From contig JAFQRY010000014.1 of assembly GCA_017409845.1 (NCBI GenBank), positions 62,001-126,000 on the forward strand: a stretch of DNA of 64,000 bases, read 5' to 3'. The position numbers and the translations under genes are program-made. Position 1 is the stretch's first letter; each line of letters starts with the position of its first letter. Below the pieces are notes generated by a model that worked only from the letters and a program-made list of their open reading frames with translations, had not been told where the DNA came from and made no database searches. Of this stretch, positions 52,579-61,693 are shown piece by piece. Source of the DNA: Clostridia bacterium (GTDB lineage: Bacteria > Bacillota > Clostridia > Oscillospirales > Acutalibacteraceae).

Positions 52579-55074
52579 ATGAATAATGCATCAAAAGGAA
52601 TGCTCAGACGGATAATCTCTGCGATTCTTGCTGTTGTAATTTGTTTTTCGGCATCAGTCAGTGTGTTTGCGGCGTCCGATCTTATCTCGGAAACAACAAC
52701 GCAGAAATCCGTTGAAATTGCAAAGAAAATTGAATCCGAAGGAATTGTTCTTCTTGAAAACGAAGATGATATTCTTCCTCTGAAGAATAAAAAGGTCAAC
52801 GTTTTCGGTGCTGCTTCCTGTTCAATTGCATTTGCGGGAGCTGCAGGCTCGGGTGCTGTGCGTTCATCGGATGCAATCGGTTTTTATGATGCTCTTGATA
52901 ACGCAGGGATAGAGTATAATAAAAATATTTATAATCTTTATGCAGCTCACACGGGAACGATGTTTGATCTCGGCTTTCTGAGCTATGTCATTACCGTGCT
53001 CAAGCAGTTTTTTGGCGGCGGTCAGTCTGAAATGCCGATAAACAGAATTAGCGAAAAGAAAATGGAAGAGGCTGTTGCATTTTCGGATACTGCAATCATT
53101 GTTATCGGAAGAGTGGGAACAGAGATGAAGGATCTCAGCGTTGAACAGCTCAACCTGAGTGACGATGAAAAGAAAATGATTGACAGGGTTTGTGAAGAAT
53201 TTCCGAATGTTATTGTTGTGTTCAACATTTCAAATATTATGGATATGTCATGGCTTGAGGATTATGACAGCATCAAGGCTTCCATGATAATGTGGCTTCC
53301 AGGTGAGGTCGGAACAGACAGCGTCGGCAAGGTGCTTTCAGGTGAGGTGAATCCCTCGGGAAAGCTTGTTGATACAATTTCTTACGATATTGAAGATCAC
53401 CCCGCATCCGAAAATTTCGGAAACTATATGTATAAGGGCGTTTTTGGAATTCCGAAGTATTTTGTTAACTACAACGAAGGAATTTATGTCGGCTACAGAT
53501 ATTTCGAAACCTTCGCACCCGAAAAAGTAATGTATCCCTTCGGTTACGGTCTTTCATATACCGATTTCGACTGGACAGTAAAATCCTTTGATTATAACCG
53601 TGAAGAAATAACCGTAAAGGTTAATGTGAAAAACACGGGCGAGCGTGCAGGTAAGGATGTTGTTCAGCTGTATTTCTCGGCACCTTATTATGAAGGCGGT
53701 GTCGAGAAGAGTGCAATTGAGCTTGCTGCATACGCAAAAACAAAAGAGCTTGCTCCGGGTAAGAGCGAAACTCTTGAAATTTCCTTTGATATTGAAGACA
53801 TGGCATCCTATGATTCCGCAAAGGAGCAGGCATGGGTGCTTGATAAGGGTGAATATAAAATTCATATTGCTCACGATGTGAGAAATATTGAAAAAACTTA
53901 TAAGTATTATGTTTCCGAAAAGAAGGTTTACAAAACCGATTCCGCTTCGGGCAACGAAGTCAAAAATCTTTTTGAGTTTGCCGAAGGCGACCTCACATAC
54001 TTCTCACGCTCAGATCCCGACGGAACATATCCCGCACCGCCCGAAACCTATATGGCAACAACTGCTGTTCTCAACAGCGATAAAAGACCGGATCCTGTAA
54101 AAGAAGGGGAGGCACCGAAAACGGGCGTTCGCTACAAGGACGGAGTAATAACTCTCAGCGATGTGGCGGCAGATGAAAGCCTATGGGATGCTTTCCTTGA
54201 CCAGCTTACGGTCAGCGAAATGATAAGCCTTGTATCCGACTGCGGTTACGAAACAACGGGTCTTGACAGGCTCGGTATTCCCGGCACATCCGACAATGAC
54301 GGTCCCTCATGCATAAAGGGCAGCGGCGGACTTCTTTATACCGATTGCGGTCTTGCTTTTCCCGTCGCAACTGCTCTTGCCTGCACATGGAATGATGAGC
54401 TTGCAGAAGATTTCGGTGATATAATCGGTGAAGAAGGCGTTCAGCTCGGAACACATGTCTGGTATGCACCCGGCTGCAATCTTCACCGCAGTCCTCAGGG
54501 CGGCAGAAATAACGAATATTATTCAGAAGACCCGCTTCTTTCGGGTAAGATGTCAGCGGCAGTAACAAGAGGTGTTCAGTCCCACGGTATTATTGTTACC
54601 GTAAAGCACTTTGCTGCCAATGACCAGGAAACCAACAGACAGTCAAACGGACTTTATACATGGCTCAGCGAGCAGTCGCTGCGTGAGCTTTATCTTGAAC
54701 CGTTTGAGATTTCCGTGAAAGAGGGCGGAGCAAAAGGAATCATGTCTGCCTATAACAGAATAGGCGATCAGTGGTGCGGCGGAAGCAAGGCACTCCTCGT
54801 TGACCTTCTGAGAAACGAATGGGGCTTCGACGGCTTTGTTATAACCGATGCAAGCATTGACCTGACCGGTGAGGGCTATCTTGACCCTGCACTTGCGGTT
54901 TATGCCCGAAACAGCGGAATACTGACCATGCTTTATGTTATTTCCGCTCCACAGACCATTATTTCGATGAAGCTTGCATATGCAAAAGACCCGATAGGCT
55001 TCGGCAATGCGTTAAGACTTTGCGTTTATGATCTCTGCCGTATGAAGATTCAGTCAAATGCCTTTGAAGGCTGA
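52579..55074 (+). CDS. secreted GH3 glycoside hydrolase with permuted domain order
   Basis: An 831-residue exported GH3 enzyme in which the usual order is reversed. After the signal peptide (about 1-31) comes the alpha/beta sandwich (about 50-285, GIVLLENEDDILPLKNKKVNVFG), then a fibronectin-type domain (about 310-440, MYPFGYGLSYTDF, NVKNTGERAGKDVVQLYFS), then the (beta/alpha)8 barrel (about 540-800) with K676-H677 (TVKHFAANDQE) and nucleophile D757 (GFVITDAS). Permuted GH3 enzymes are known in ruminococci. An unusual hydrophobic stretch LGFLSYVITVLKQFFGGG (near residue 135) interrupts the sandwich domain. AAGGAGG precedes ATG 52579. The GDPD gene follows after 60 bases. Confidence 0.88.
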   Translation: MNNASKGMLRRIISAILAVVICFSASVSVFAASDLISETTTQKSVEIAKKIESEGIVLLENEDDILPLKNKKVNVFGAASCSIAFAGAAGSGAVRSSDAIGFYDALDNAGIEYNKNIYNLYAAHTGTMFDLGFLSYVITVLKQFFGGGQSEMPINRISEKKMEEAVAFSDTAIIVIGRVGTEMKDLSVEQLNLSDDEKKMIDRVCEEFPNVIVVFNISNIMDMSWLEDYDSIKASMIMWLPGEVGTDSVGKVLSGEVNPSGKLVDTISYDIEDHPASENFGNYMYKGVFGIPKYFVNYNEGIYVGYRYFETFAPEKVMYPFGYGLSYTDFDWTVKSFDYNREEITVKVNVKNTGERAGKDVVQLYFSAPYYEGGVEKSAIELAAYAKTKELAPGKSETLEISFDIEDMASYDSAKEQAWVLDKGEYKIHIAHDVRNIEKTYKYYVSEKKVYKTDSASGNEVKNLFEFAEGDLTYFSRSDPDGTYPAPPETYMATTAVLNSDKRPDPVKEGEAPKTGVRYKDGVITLSDVAADESLWDAFLDQLTVSEMISLVSDCGYETTGLDRLGIPGTSDNDGPSCIKGSGGLLYTDCGLAFPVATALACTWNDELAEDFGDIIGEEGVQLGTHVWYAPGCNLHRSPQGGRNNEYYSEDPLLSGKMSAAVTRGVQSHGIIVTVKHFAANDQETNRQSNGLYTWLSEQSLRELYLEPFEISVKEGGAKGIMSAYNRIGDQWCGGSKALLVDLLRNEWGFDGFVITDASIDLTGEGYLDPALAVYARNSGILTMLYVISAPQTIISMKLAYAKDPIGFGNALRLCVYDLCRMKIQSNAFEG

Positions 55075-55134
55075 AACTATCAAGCTTTTTCTGCTGAAAA
55101 TATGTATCTCTGAATATGAAAGGAAGTTATTCTC

Positions 55135-55983
55135 ATGTTAAGCATTATCAATAAGATTATCACACTCATACTTGTTCCGATTTATTTCTGTACCATTTCC
55201 CCGACATATCCGTTTGTTGTTTTGTTTAACCAGCCCAAGGAGCTTGTTTCACTTTCCGAAAACGGAGTCGGCTCTGCTGAAGATCCCGTATATCTGACGG
55301 CACACAGAGGTCTCCATGCTCTCGCACCCGAAAACTCGCTTCCTTCATTTGAAGAAGCGGTCAACAACGGCTATTATTCCGCGGAATGCGATATTCAGCT
55401 CACAAAAGACAATAAGTGGGTTGTTATCCATAATGCAGAGGTTGACGGCAGATTCTGCCAGTACGGAAAAATAAATGAGCTTACTCTTGAGGAGCTCAAA
55501 ACCTTCAGCTATATGTCAGGTGCCAATGTCTGGAAATATAAGGATTCACGCATACCGACACTTGAAGAGTATCTTGATGTATTTGTCGGCACGGAAACAA
55601 GACCTCAGATTGAAATCGGTATCGAAAATTACGATTTGCTTTATACGATTGTTGATGCGATAAATGAAAGGGGTCTTGCAGACCAGGCTATCGTGCTTAC
55701 TTATAATCTGAAGCAGCTCAGCATGATCCATGAGCTCAACCCTGATATCGAACTCTGGTATCTTGTGGATGAAATGACTCCCGAAATCATTGCGGAAGCA
55801 AAGGCGCTCGGCGATAATGTATGGCTTTCTGCAAGCTATGAAAAGAATACCGAAGAAAACATAAAGCTTTGCATAAGCGAAGGAATCAATTTCTCTCTCT
55901 TTACCGTCAACTCGGTTGAGGAAGCCAAAAAGCTTTATGATATGGGCGTCAGATACATAGAAACCGATATACTGTGCAATTGA
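55135..55983 (+). CDS. membrane-anchored glycerophosphodiester phosphodiesterase
   Basis: Hydrolyses glycerophosphodiesters to glycerol-3-phosphate and an alcohol. N-terminal hydrophobic helix (about 5-31), then the GDPD barrel with H57-R58 (AHRGLHALAPENS), E84 and D86 (AECDIQL) and H99 (VVIHN), the residues expected for catalysis and metal binding. The usual HD is HN here. Later EIGIEN and a C-terminal GVRYIETDI strand close the barrel. Length 282. It probably acts outside the membrane on deacylated phospholipids or teichoic-acid-like polymers. GAAAGGAAG precedes ATG 55135. Confidence 0.92.
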   Translation: MLSIINKIITLILVPIYFCTISPTYPFVVLFNQPKELVSLSENGVGSAEDPVYLTAHRGLHALAPENSLPSFEEAVNNGYYSAECDIQLTKDNKWVVIHNAEVDGRFCQYGKINELTLEELKTFSYMSGANVWKYKDSRIPTLEEYLDVFVGTETRPQIEIGIENYDLLYTIVDAINERGLADQAIVLTYNLKQLSMIHELNPDIELWYLVDEMTPEIIAEAKALGDNVWLSASYEKNTEENIKLCISEGINFSLFTVNSVEEAKKLYDMGVRYIETDILCN

Positions 55984-56008
55984 CCCGCATAATTAAAATC
56001 TGAAAAAG

Positions 56009-56037
56009 CAGGGCGGAGAAAATCTCTGCCCTGTTTT
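56009..56037 (+). terminator. rho-independent terminator
   Basis: Stem CAGGGCGGAGA / TCTCTGCCCTG (one G-T wobble), 3-base loop, followed by TTTTGCT. It closes the GH3-GDPD unit. Confidence 0.85.
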
Positions 56038-56083
56038 GCTGTCGTGTATTGTATATAAATCTTTGTGTTTGTTTCAGCAATAC

Positions 56084-56112
56084 TTGAATTGACTGAAAGA
56101 ATGATATATAAT
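56084..56112 (+). promoter_or_regulatory. sigma-A promoter of the B12-type radical SAM gene
   Basis: TTGAAT (56084-56089), 17-bp spacer, TATAAT (56107-56112), about 78 bases before the ATG. Confidence 0.75.
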
Positions 56113-56189
56113 TTTTATCTGAAAATAACAATTATCAATGCGGAATACCTTGAAGGTAAATCTATCCTCAGCTGATATAAAGGTGAAAA

Positions 56190-57866
56190 ATGAAGGTTAT
56201 TATTTCATGTCTTAATTCCAGATATATCCATGCTTCGCTTTCTCCGTGGTGTTTGCTTGCGGGAATTCGTGAATTCTCAAAAAATAAGCATGATGCTTTT
56301 GTGATGGAAAGCACGGTCAACGCCGATGCAGAAAGCTTTGCATGGAAAATCATAAATGAAAGCCCTGATGTTGTAGCTTTTTCATGCTATATATGGAATA
56401 TAACCGCAACTCTCGGAATCTGCCGTATTATAAAACAAAACCATAACTGCAAAATAGTGCTCGGAGGTCCCGAGGTTGCATACTGCCCTGCAAATATTCT
56501 TGAAAAGTATGATTTTGCGGATTATGTGCTTTCGGGTGAGGGTGAATGGGTTTTTCCGGATTTTCTTGATAATATCAACGGAGATTTGAGTGCCGTACCG
56601 GGTGTTACCTGCAGAAAAAACGGCTGTATTGTCACAACCCCCGAAAAAGAATATGCAGATACTCCTCCGTCACCCTATTGTGATGAGTTTTTCAAAACTC
56701 TCGACGGAAGAATAACTTATATTGAAACAGCAAGAGGCTGCCCCTACCGCTGTGCCTTCTGCCTTTCGGGCAGGTGCTCATCGCTCAGGTTTTTCGATAC
56801 GGAAAGAATAAAGAACGATATAATAAGTCTGTCCCAAAGCGGCACACAGACTGTGAAATTCGTTGACCGCACATTTAATGCCGATGCGAAAAGAGCCGAC
56901 GATATTCTTCTGTTTATCAAGGAGCATTACGGTAAGGAGATACCGGATAATGTGTGTTTCCATTTTGAAATCGCAGGAGACATTTTAAGGGAAAGCACGC
57001 TCGGAATTTTATCGTCCATGCCACGCGGTGCCGTGCAGCTTGAGATCGGGGTTCAGTCCTTTAACAAAGAAACCTTGAAAGCAATAAACCGTAAAACCGA
57101 CATAAAAAGGCTTGTTGATAACATCCGTAAGCTTATCAGTTTCAATAACATGCATATCCATATTGATCTTATTGCGGGGCTCACGGGTGAAAGCTTTGAA
57201 AGCTTCAGAAACAGCTTCAACACCGCTTATTATCTTAAAGCCCATATGCTTCAGCTTGGATTTCTTAAGCTTCTTTTCGGTACGGATATGCGTGAGAACA
57301 AGCAAAAATATCCCTGCACATTCAATGATGAGCCGCCCTACGAAGTAACATCAACTCCGTGGCTTTCAAGCGAAGAGATAAAAAAGCTTAAAAACTGTGA
57401 AGATGCGGTTGACAGACTGTATAACAGCGGCCGCTTTCTGTTGACCCTTGATTATCTTACGGATGAAGTCGGCATTTCACCGTTTGATATTTTCAATGAT
57501 TTCGGAAATTCCGTAAACGGCAGCAGAATGCGTCTGAGTGACTACGCTCAAAAGCTTTTTGAATTCTTCGGTGACAGATGCGACAAGGAAAAATTAAGGG
57601 AAAAGATCCTTTGCGATTTGCTCTGCTGCTCATCATCGGTGCAGATTCCCGATACTTTGAAAATCAGGGATCCGTTATACAAGAAGGTTAAGAAATACTT
57701 TATTGAAAATGTGGATAAAAACATAAAAACGGCAATCCTTTATTCGGAAAACAGGGTATTTGCCGTCAATCAGAGCAAAGAAAAAAACCTTCATAACAGG
57801 TATGAAGGTGATTTCTATGATTTAGATAAATCGGACGGTGACATCATTATTCCGTATACAGAGTAA
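56190..57866 (+). CDS. B12-binding-domain radical SAM protein, DUF4080 type
   Basis: A 558-residue radical SAM protein. The N-terminal Rossmann-type cobalamin-binding domain (about 1-140, VVAFSCYIWNITATLGICRII, IVLGGPEVAYCP) lacks a clear DxHxxG cobalamin motif, so it may bind B12 base-off weakly or not at all. The radical SAM core has C184-x3-C188-x2-C191 (ARGCPYRCAFC). A C-terminal region (about 390-555) corresponds to DUF4080. Methylation or rearrangement of an unknown substrate is the family expectation. AAAGGTGA precedes ATG 56190. The 3' end overlaps the convergent hydrolase gene by 20 bases. Confidence 0.85.
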   Translation: MKVIISCLNSRYIHASLSPWCLLAGIREFSKNKHDAFVMESTVNADAESFAWKIINESPDVVAFSCYIWNITATLGICRIIKQNHNCKIVLGGPEVAYCPANILEKYDFADYVLSGEGEWVFPDFLDNINGDLSAVPGVTCRKNGCIVTTPEKEYADTPPSPYCDEFFKTLDGRITYIETARGCPYRCAFCLSGRCSSLRFFDTERIKNDIISLSQSGTQTVKFVDRTFNADAKRADDILLFIKEHYGKEIPDNVCFHFEIAGDILRESTLGILSSMPRGAVQLEIGVQSFNKETLKAINRKTDIKRLVDNIRKLISFNNMHIHIDLIAGLTGESFESFRNSFNTAYYLKAHMLQLGFLKLLFGTDMRENKQKYPCTFNDEPPYEVTSTPWLSSEEIKKLKNCEDAVDRLYNSGRFLLTLDYLTDEVGISPFDIFNDFGNSVNGSRMRLSDYAQKLFEFFGDRCDKEKLREKILCDLLCCSSSVQIPDTLKIRDPLYKKVKKYFIENVDKNIKTAILYSENRVFAVNQSKEKNLHNRYEGDFYDLDKSDGDIIIPYTE

Positions 57867-60300
57867 CGGGTCCGTAAAGACCGCCCGAAACAAAGTCTTT
57901 TGCAAATTCAATCTCGGGTTCAAAATAAGGAGATAGTTTGCTGATGCTCCACCTGTCAAAATAATCGGTATGAACATACCAATTTGCCGATGTGTTGATA
58001 ACAACAATTTTCAGTTTGTTGTTTTCTTTGAGTATACCTGCAGGAATATTTAATCTGAACGGAGACATCAAAGCAGCTCCGAGACAATGTCCGTTAATAA
58101 ACACCTGAGCCGCATGATGAACTTCTCCGAGCTCAATTCTGCCTTTTCGTCCGCTTTTTTCGGGTGGAAGAGAAAATACGGTTTCATAAATGCAGCTTCC
58201 CGAGTAAGCCTTGCCGATGAGATATGACCAGTCACCCAAAATGACGGGGACTGCATTTTTCGGATGCTCAATGCATTCGAATCCGTTTTCTCCGCAGGTG
58301 AGCTCAAGTTCTTTGCGGAAAAGAAAACCGTCGGTAATACAGAATTTATCAAGAAATTCGTTTTCGTCTGCCGCAACAAAGTTTTCGTCTGTCAGCAGTA
58401 TCACGGCAGTTTCGCCTATGGCAAGAGTAAGCTCCAGAAGCTTTTCTTTGCTTTCAAAGCGTGTAAGCGCATCGTTTATCAGATCAAGCAGGTATCCGTC
58501 TGATGAAGGCAGATGAATACGGTAATTGCCGTTTTCACCGTATTCGCGGAACAAAATGAAAAGCTCTGCATTTCCGACTTTTCTGTGCATCGCCCGTAAG
58601 CCGCAGCCTTCAATGCGTATAACGGGATTAAGCTCGCAAGGATTATGTGAAACTCTGCCGCCGCCTCTGATGAAACGATTCAGCACCGCCTGCGACTCCT
58701 CCAGAACAAACGCACCTTCGGGAATGATGATGTTTTTGTATGCCGCGATGCCGATCCGCAGGCAGCCTTCATCTGCTCCGTCGGCACTCTGAATAACATC
58801 GTTATCGACAATGTCGAAATCTACATTCAGATCTTCAAGCTTTCTGCCGAGACTGTCGAATTCCTTTGCCGTTGCCTCTGCTCTGAGACCGCCCTGAAAA
58901 TCAGGGGCAGGGTAGTAAAGCCCCGTTTCATAAACCCGTTCACCGAGCGTTGAAAGATACGACAGCCGTTCTGTATAGCTGTTGAACTGACCGAGAAAAC
59001 GGTAATATGGCTGGCTCTCCGTGAAAACGGGAAGCTCCTGAGCGAGAAGAGCACCCTTTCGTCCGAGCGGAAAATTGAACAGATTAAATATGTTGATGCC
59101 TCTGACCGCCTGATATCCTACCGTGTAGCGCATCAAATCATAACTTATTGCGGCACCTGCAACTCCGAATATTTCGCTCATTGCAAGCTTTGAACCGTTT
59201 TGTGCAGCGGCAGATGATGCATATCGCGGAAAGAAGCCGTTATAAGCGTTATAATCATTTTTTTCTGCGATTTTGTTTTCAGGATAAAGCTGACGCCAAA
59301 TGACATCAACACCGGGTATATCAAAGCACCGCAGAGAACGCATAAGATTAAAATTTCCGCCTCCCTGCATGCAGCCGAGAGGATTGTGATCCTTATCCAT
59401 GTGACCGGTAAAGGCTGTACCGTGACGGTTTGCCCACTCCTTGCAGGTAAGAAGATAATTTTCACAGAACGTTCTGCTGCACAAATCGTACCAACGGTGC
59501 AGTATATGAACATTTTTATCCGTTACATCGGTATTATCACTTATAAGTGGGAGATACGGCAACACGGATTCTCCGTAGGCAGCTTCATATTTCTCAGCAA
59601 GCTTTGTGCTGAATGCTGAAGAGGGTGCTTTGGGCTCATCCGTAAATACGGCGGTAACGCTTTTGCCGAGTAAATTCTTCATTGAGGCTGCATATTTCTT
59701 GTGAGTGATTTCAAGAAAATATTCCGTTGCAGCCTTGTTGAATAAATCGGGATAGCCTTTGTCTTCTGCGATTTCTTTTTCTGTTACATACTCCGTAACA
59801 ACCGAGTCCGAAGTGAATTCATACCCTTCCTCAATAAATATACTTTCATTCAGAAACGCCGCGAGAACATCAGGCGTTGTTTTTTTATACACATCTCCTG
59901 CCCGAAAAAAGCGTTTGTGGGTTTTTATTTCTTCTTGTGCATATTCGGGATGATCCTTGATAACCTTTCCGCATGCACCGCCCGAGGGCCATCCTCCTTC
60001 ATCGTAAATCCAGCAGATCATGCCGAGTTTTTCTGCTTTTTCAGCGGCATATGCACAAAGCTCAAAAAAAGCTTCGGAAAGATAGTCGGGAGCAAGAGGT
60101 GTAGGCATGCTGTCTGGGCGGAAATTCTGCGGCTCAGGCAGAATATAAAATGCTCTTATTCCGAGAGTCTGCATTTCTGCAAGCTGAGTATCAATTATAT
60201 CGCGGCTGCATCGGTCGTTCCACACCCAGACATACACGGGAGAATGAGATATATCGGGAGAAATAAAGCTGTTTATATCAAAATTATGATTGTTGTTCAT
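57847..60300 (-). CDS. large cytoplasmic glycoside hydrolase, GH106-like
   Basis: An 817-residue hydrolase without a signal peptide. N-terminal (beta/alpha)8-type domain with YVWVWNDRCSRDIIDTQL, CWIYDEGGWPSG and TAVFTDEPKAP; the motif Y-D-E-x-G-W-P-S-G is typical of GH106 alpha-L-rhamnosidase and related proteins. A jelly-roll/galactose-binding domain ends the protein (about 700-815, ELGEVHHAAQVFINGHCLGAALMSPFRLNIP). It probably cleaves imported oligosaccharides delivered by the MFS gene just upstream (18-base gap). Exact family and sugar need a profile search. Confidence 0.75.
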   Translation of the reverse strand: MNNNHNFDINSFISPDISHSPVYVWVWNDRCSRDIIDTQLAEMQTLGIRAFYILPEPQNFRPDSMPTPLAPDYLSEAFFELCAYAAEKAEKLGMICWIYDEGGWPSGGACGKVIKDHPEYAQEEIKTHKRFFRAGDVYKKTTPDVLAAFLNESIFIEEGYEFTSDSVVTEYVTEKEIAEDKGYPDLFNKAATEYFLEITHKKYAASMKNLLGKSVTAVFTDEPKAPSSAFSTKLAEKYEAAYGESVLPYLPLISDNTDVTDKNVHILHRWYDLCSRTFCENYLLTCKEWANRHGTAFTGHMDKDHNPLGCMQGGGNFNLMRSLRCFDIPGVDVIWRQLYPENKIAEKNDYNAYNGFFPRYASSAAAQNGSKLAMSEIFGVAGAAISYDLMRYTVGYQAVRGINIFNLFNFPLGRKGALLAQELPVFTESQPYYRFLGQFNSYTERLSYLSTLGERVYETGLYYPAPDFQGGLRAEATAKEFDSLGRKLEDLNVDFDIVDNDVIQSADGADEGCLRIGIAAYKNIIIPEGAFVLEESQAVLNRFIRGGGRVSHNPCELNPVIRIEGCGLRAMHRKVGNAELFILFREYGENGNYRIHLPSSDGYLLDLINDALTRFESKEKLLELTLAIGETAVILLTDENFVAADENEFLDKFCITDGFLFRKELELTCGENGFECIEHPKNAVPVILGDWSYLIGKAYSGSCIYETVFSLPPEKSGRKGRIELGEVHHAAQVFINGHCLGAALMSPFRLNIPAGILKENNKLKIVVINTSANWYVHTDYFDRWSISKLSPYFEPEIEFAKDFVSGGLYGPVTLYTE

Positions 60301-60318
60301 TTTCGGTCCATCCTTGAT

Positions 60319-61497
60319 TCAGACATTTGCGTTATAATTATTATGCTTTTTCAGACGGTTTACAAAGCATCTGAGTGCGATAACCATTATCACATAGATT
60401 ACCGCAAGCAGAATGGGATAAACTCCGATGCCGAAAAGTTTGCTGATAAGACTTACTGCAGGAGGAGCAAGCATAACGCCGATATAAGCAAATGCTATCT
60501 GCGAGCCCATAACAGATTGCGAAACTTCTTTGCCGAAGTTGTGCGGTGTCAGATGTATCATGTTGGGATATATTGAACCATTGCCGAGACCTACAAGGAA
60601 TAAACCGACAACCGTAACAGTACCGGGCAGGGGGAGAAGCAGAATTGCAATTGCGGGAGCAAGAATCAGAGTGCCTGCACCGATGCGTTTCCATGTGCTC
60701 ATTTTTTCTGAAAGCAGACCTGAAACGAATCGCCCGATTGACATTCCGGCATAATATACGGTCAGGGCGAGTGCACCGTGCTCCGTGCGGAATCCTTTTT
60801 CAGCAACAAGATATGTGCTGCCCCAGACTCCGCAGGCATATTCGATTGCATTTGTCGTGAGCATGATAATCCAGACTTGACGGACCTCAGGCTTTTTTGC
60901 CAACTGAATAAGAGTGAGATTAACGGTGCTTTCATCATCGGCTTGCTCTGGCGATGACGATTTTTTCCACATGGGAACAGATATAAGAAGAAGCAGAGTG
61001 ATGACTGCCTGAACATAAAATGCATATCGGTAACCGCTTCGCCAGCCTGTATTGCTCAGAGCCTGTGACATAAGATAAGGGCTGAGACTTACACCGACAC
61101 CGTAGAAGCAATGCAGAAAATTCATGTGGCTTGCTTTGAAATGAAGAGCAACATAGTTGTTGAGCCCGGAATCAATCGCACCCGCACCGAGTCCGAGGAT
61201 AACAGCGAGCGGTATCATCATCCAAAAAGAAGATACAAAAGAGAAGCCGAGCATAGCTGCCGCCGTCATAGCCGTGCTGAAAGCCGTAACTCGTGCTGTG
61301 CCGAGCTTGTTGAGAATTCCCGCGCTGAACATGCTTGATAAAACAGTGCAGCCCGAAATAATAAAAGTTAATACGCTTACCGCTTCAACGGGAATGTTCA
61401 TTTCCGAATGAACAGCAGGCCAGGCAGAGCCGATAAGAGAATCGGGAACACCAAGACCGATGAATGCTATGTATATTACCGCCAAAAGAAAAAACAT
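60319..61497 (-). CDS. MFS transporter
   Basis: A 392-residue major-facilitator protein with about 12 hydrophobic segments, the loop motif GILNKLGTARV between helices 2 and 3 in place of the usual GxxxDRxGRR, and an acidic loop (SSPEQADDEST) in the middle. It resembles fucose/sugar-type permeases (FucP-like), but the substrate is not certain. ATG 61497 is preferred over the upstream frame start because GGAGG lies directly before it. It is promoter-proximal to the GH106-like hydrolase, so it likely imports that enzyme's substrate. Confidence 0.85.
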   Translation of the reverse strand: MFFLLAVIYIAFIGLGVPDSLIGSAWPAVHSEMNIPVEAVSVLTFIISGCTVLSSMFSAGILNKLGTARVTAFSTAMTAAAMLGFSFVSSFWMMIPLAVILGLGAGAIDSGLNNYVALHFKASHMNFLHCFYGVGVSLSPYLMSQALSNTGWRSGYRYAFYVQAVITLLLLISVPMWKKSSSPEQADDESTVNLTLIQLAKKPEVRQVWIIMLTTNAIEYACGVWGSTYLVAEKGFRTEHGALALTVYYAGMSIGRFVSGLLSEKMSTWKRIGAGTLILAPAIAILLLPLPGTVTVVGLFLVGLGNGSIYPNMIHLTPHNFGKEVSQSVMGSQIAFAYIGVMLAPPAVSLISKLFGIGVYPILLAVIYVIMVIALRCFVNRLKKHNNYNANV

Positions 61498-61588
61498 ATA
61501 ACCTCCGAAGAAAAAGCCTGATGACCGCACAAAACATAGTTTATCTTATTGATATTATTTCTGATTTCACCGTCACGATTATTTACTA

Positions 61589-61617
61589 ATTTTATCATTG
61601 CAGTTACATGCTGTCAA
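61589..61617 (-). promoter_or_regulatory. sigma-A promoter of the MFS-GH106-like operon
   Basis: On the minus strand: TTGACA (61612-61617), 17-bp spacer, TAAAAT (61589-61594). The leader to the MFS start is about 85 bases. Its -35 lies 13 bases from the -35 of the divergent promoter. Confidence 0.75.
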
Positions 61618-61630
61618 GGTTGTTTTGGGA

Positions 61631-61659
61631 TTGACTTGAATGCTGTTTGGATATATAAT
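61631..61659 (+). promoter_or_regulatory. sigma-A promoter of the SGNH esterase gene
   Basis: TTGACT (61631-61636), 17-bp spacer, TATAAT (61654-61659), about 35 bases before the ATG. Back to back with the MFS promoter. Confidence 0.85.
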
Positions 61660-61693
61660 AAATTAAATCAAAATATATGGGAGAAATATATAT

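Noticed and set aside
59917-60576. 219-codon forward frame antisense to the GH106-like and MFS genes
   Set aside because: It spans the junction of two conserved minus-strand genes and shows no protein-like domain.
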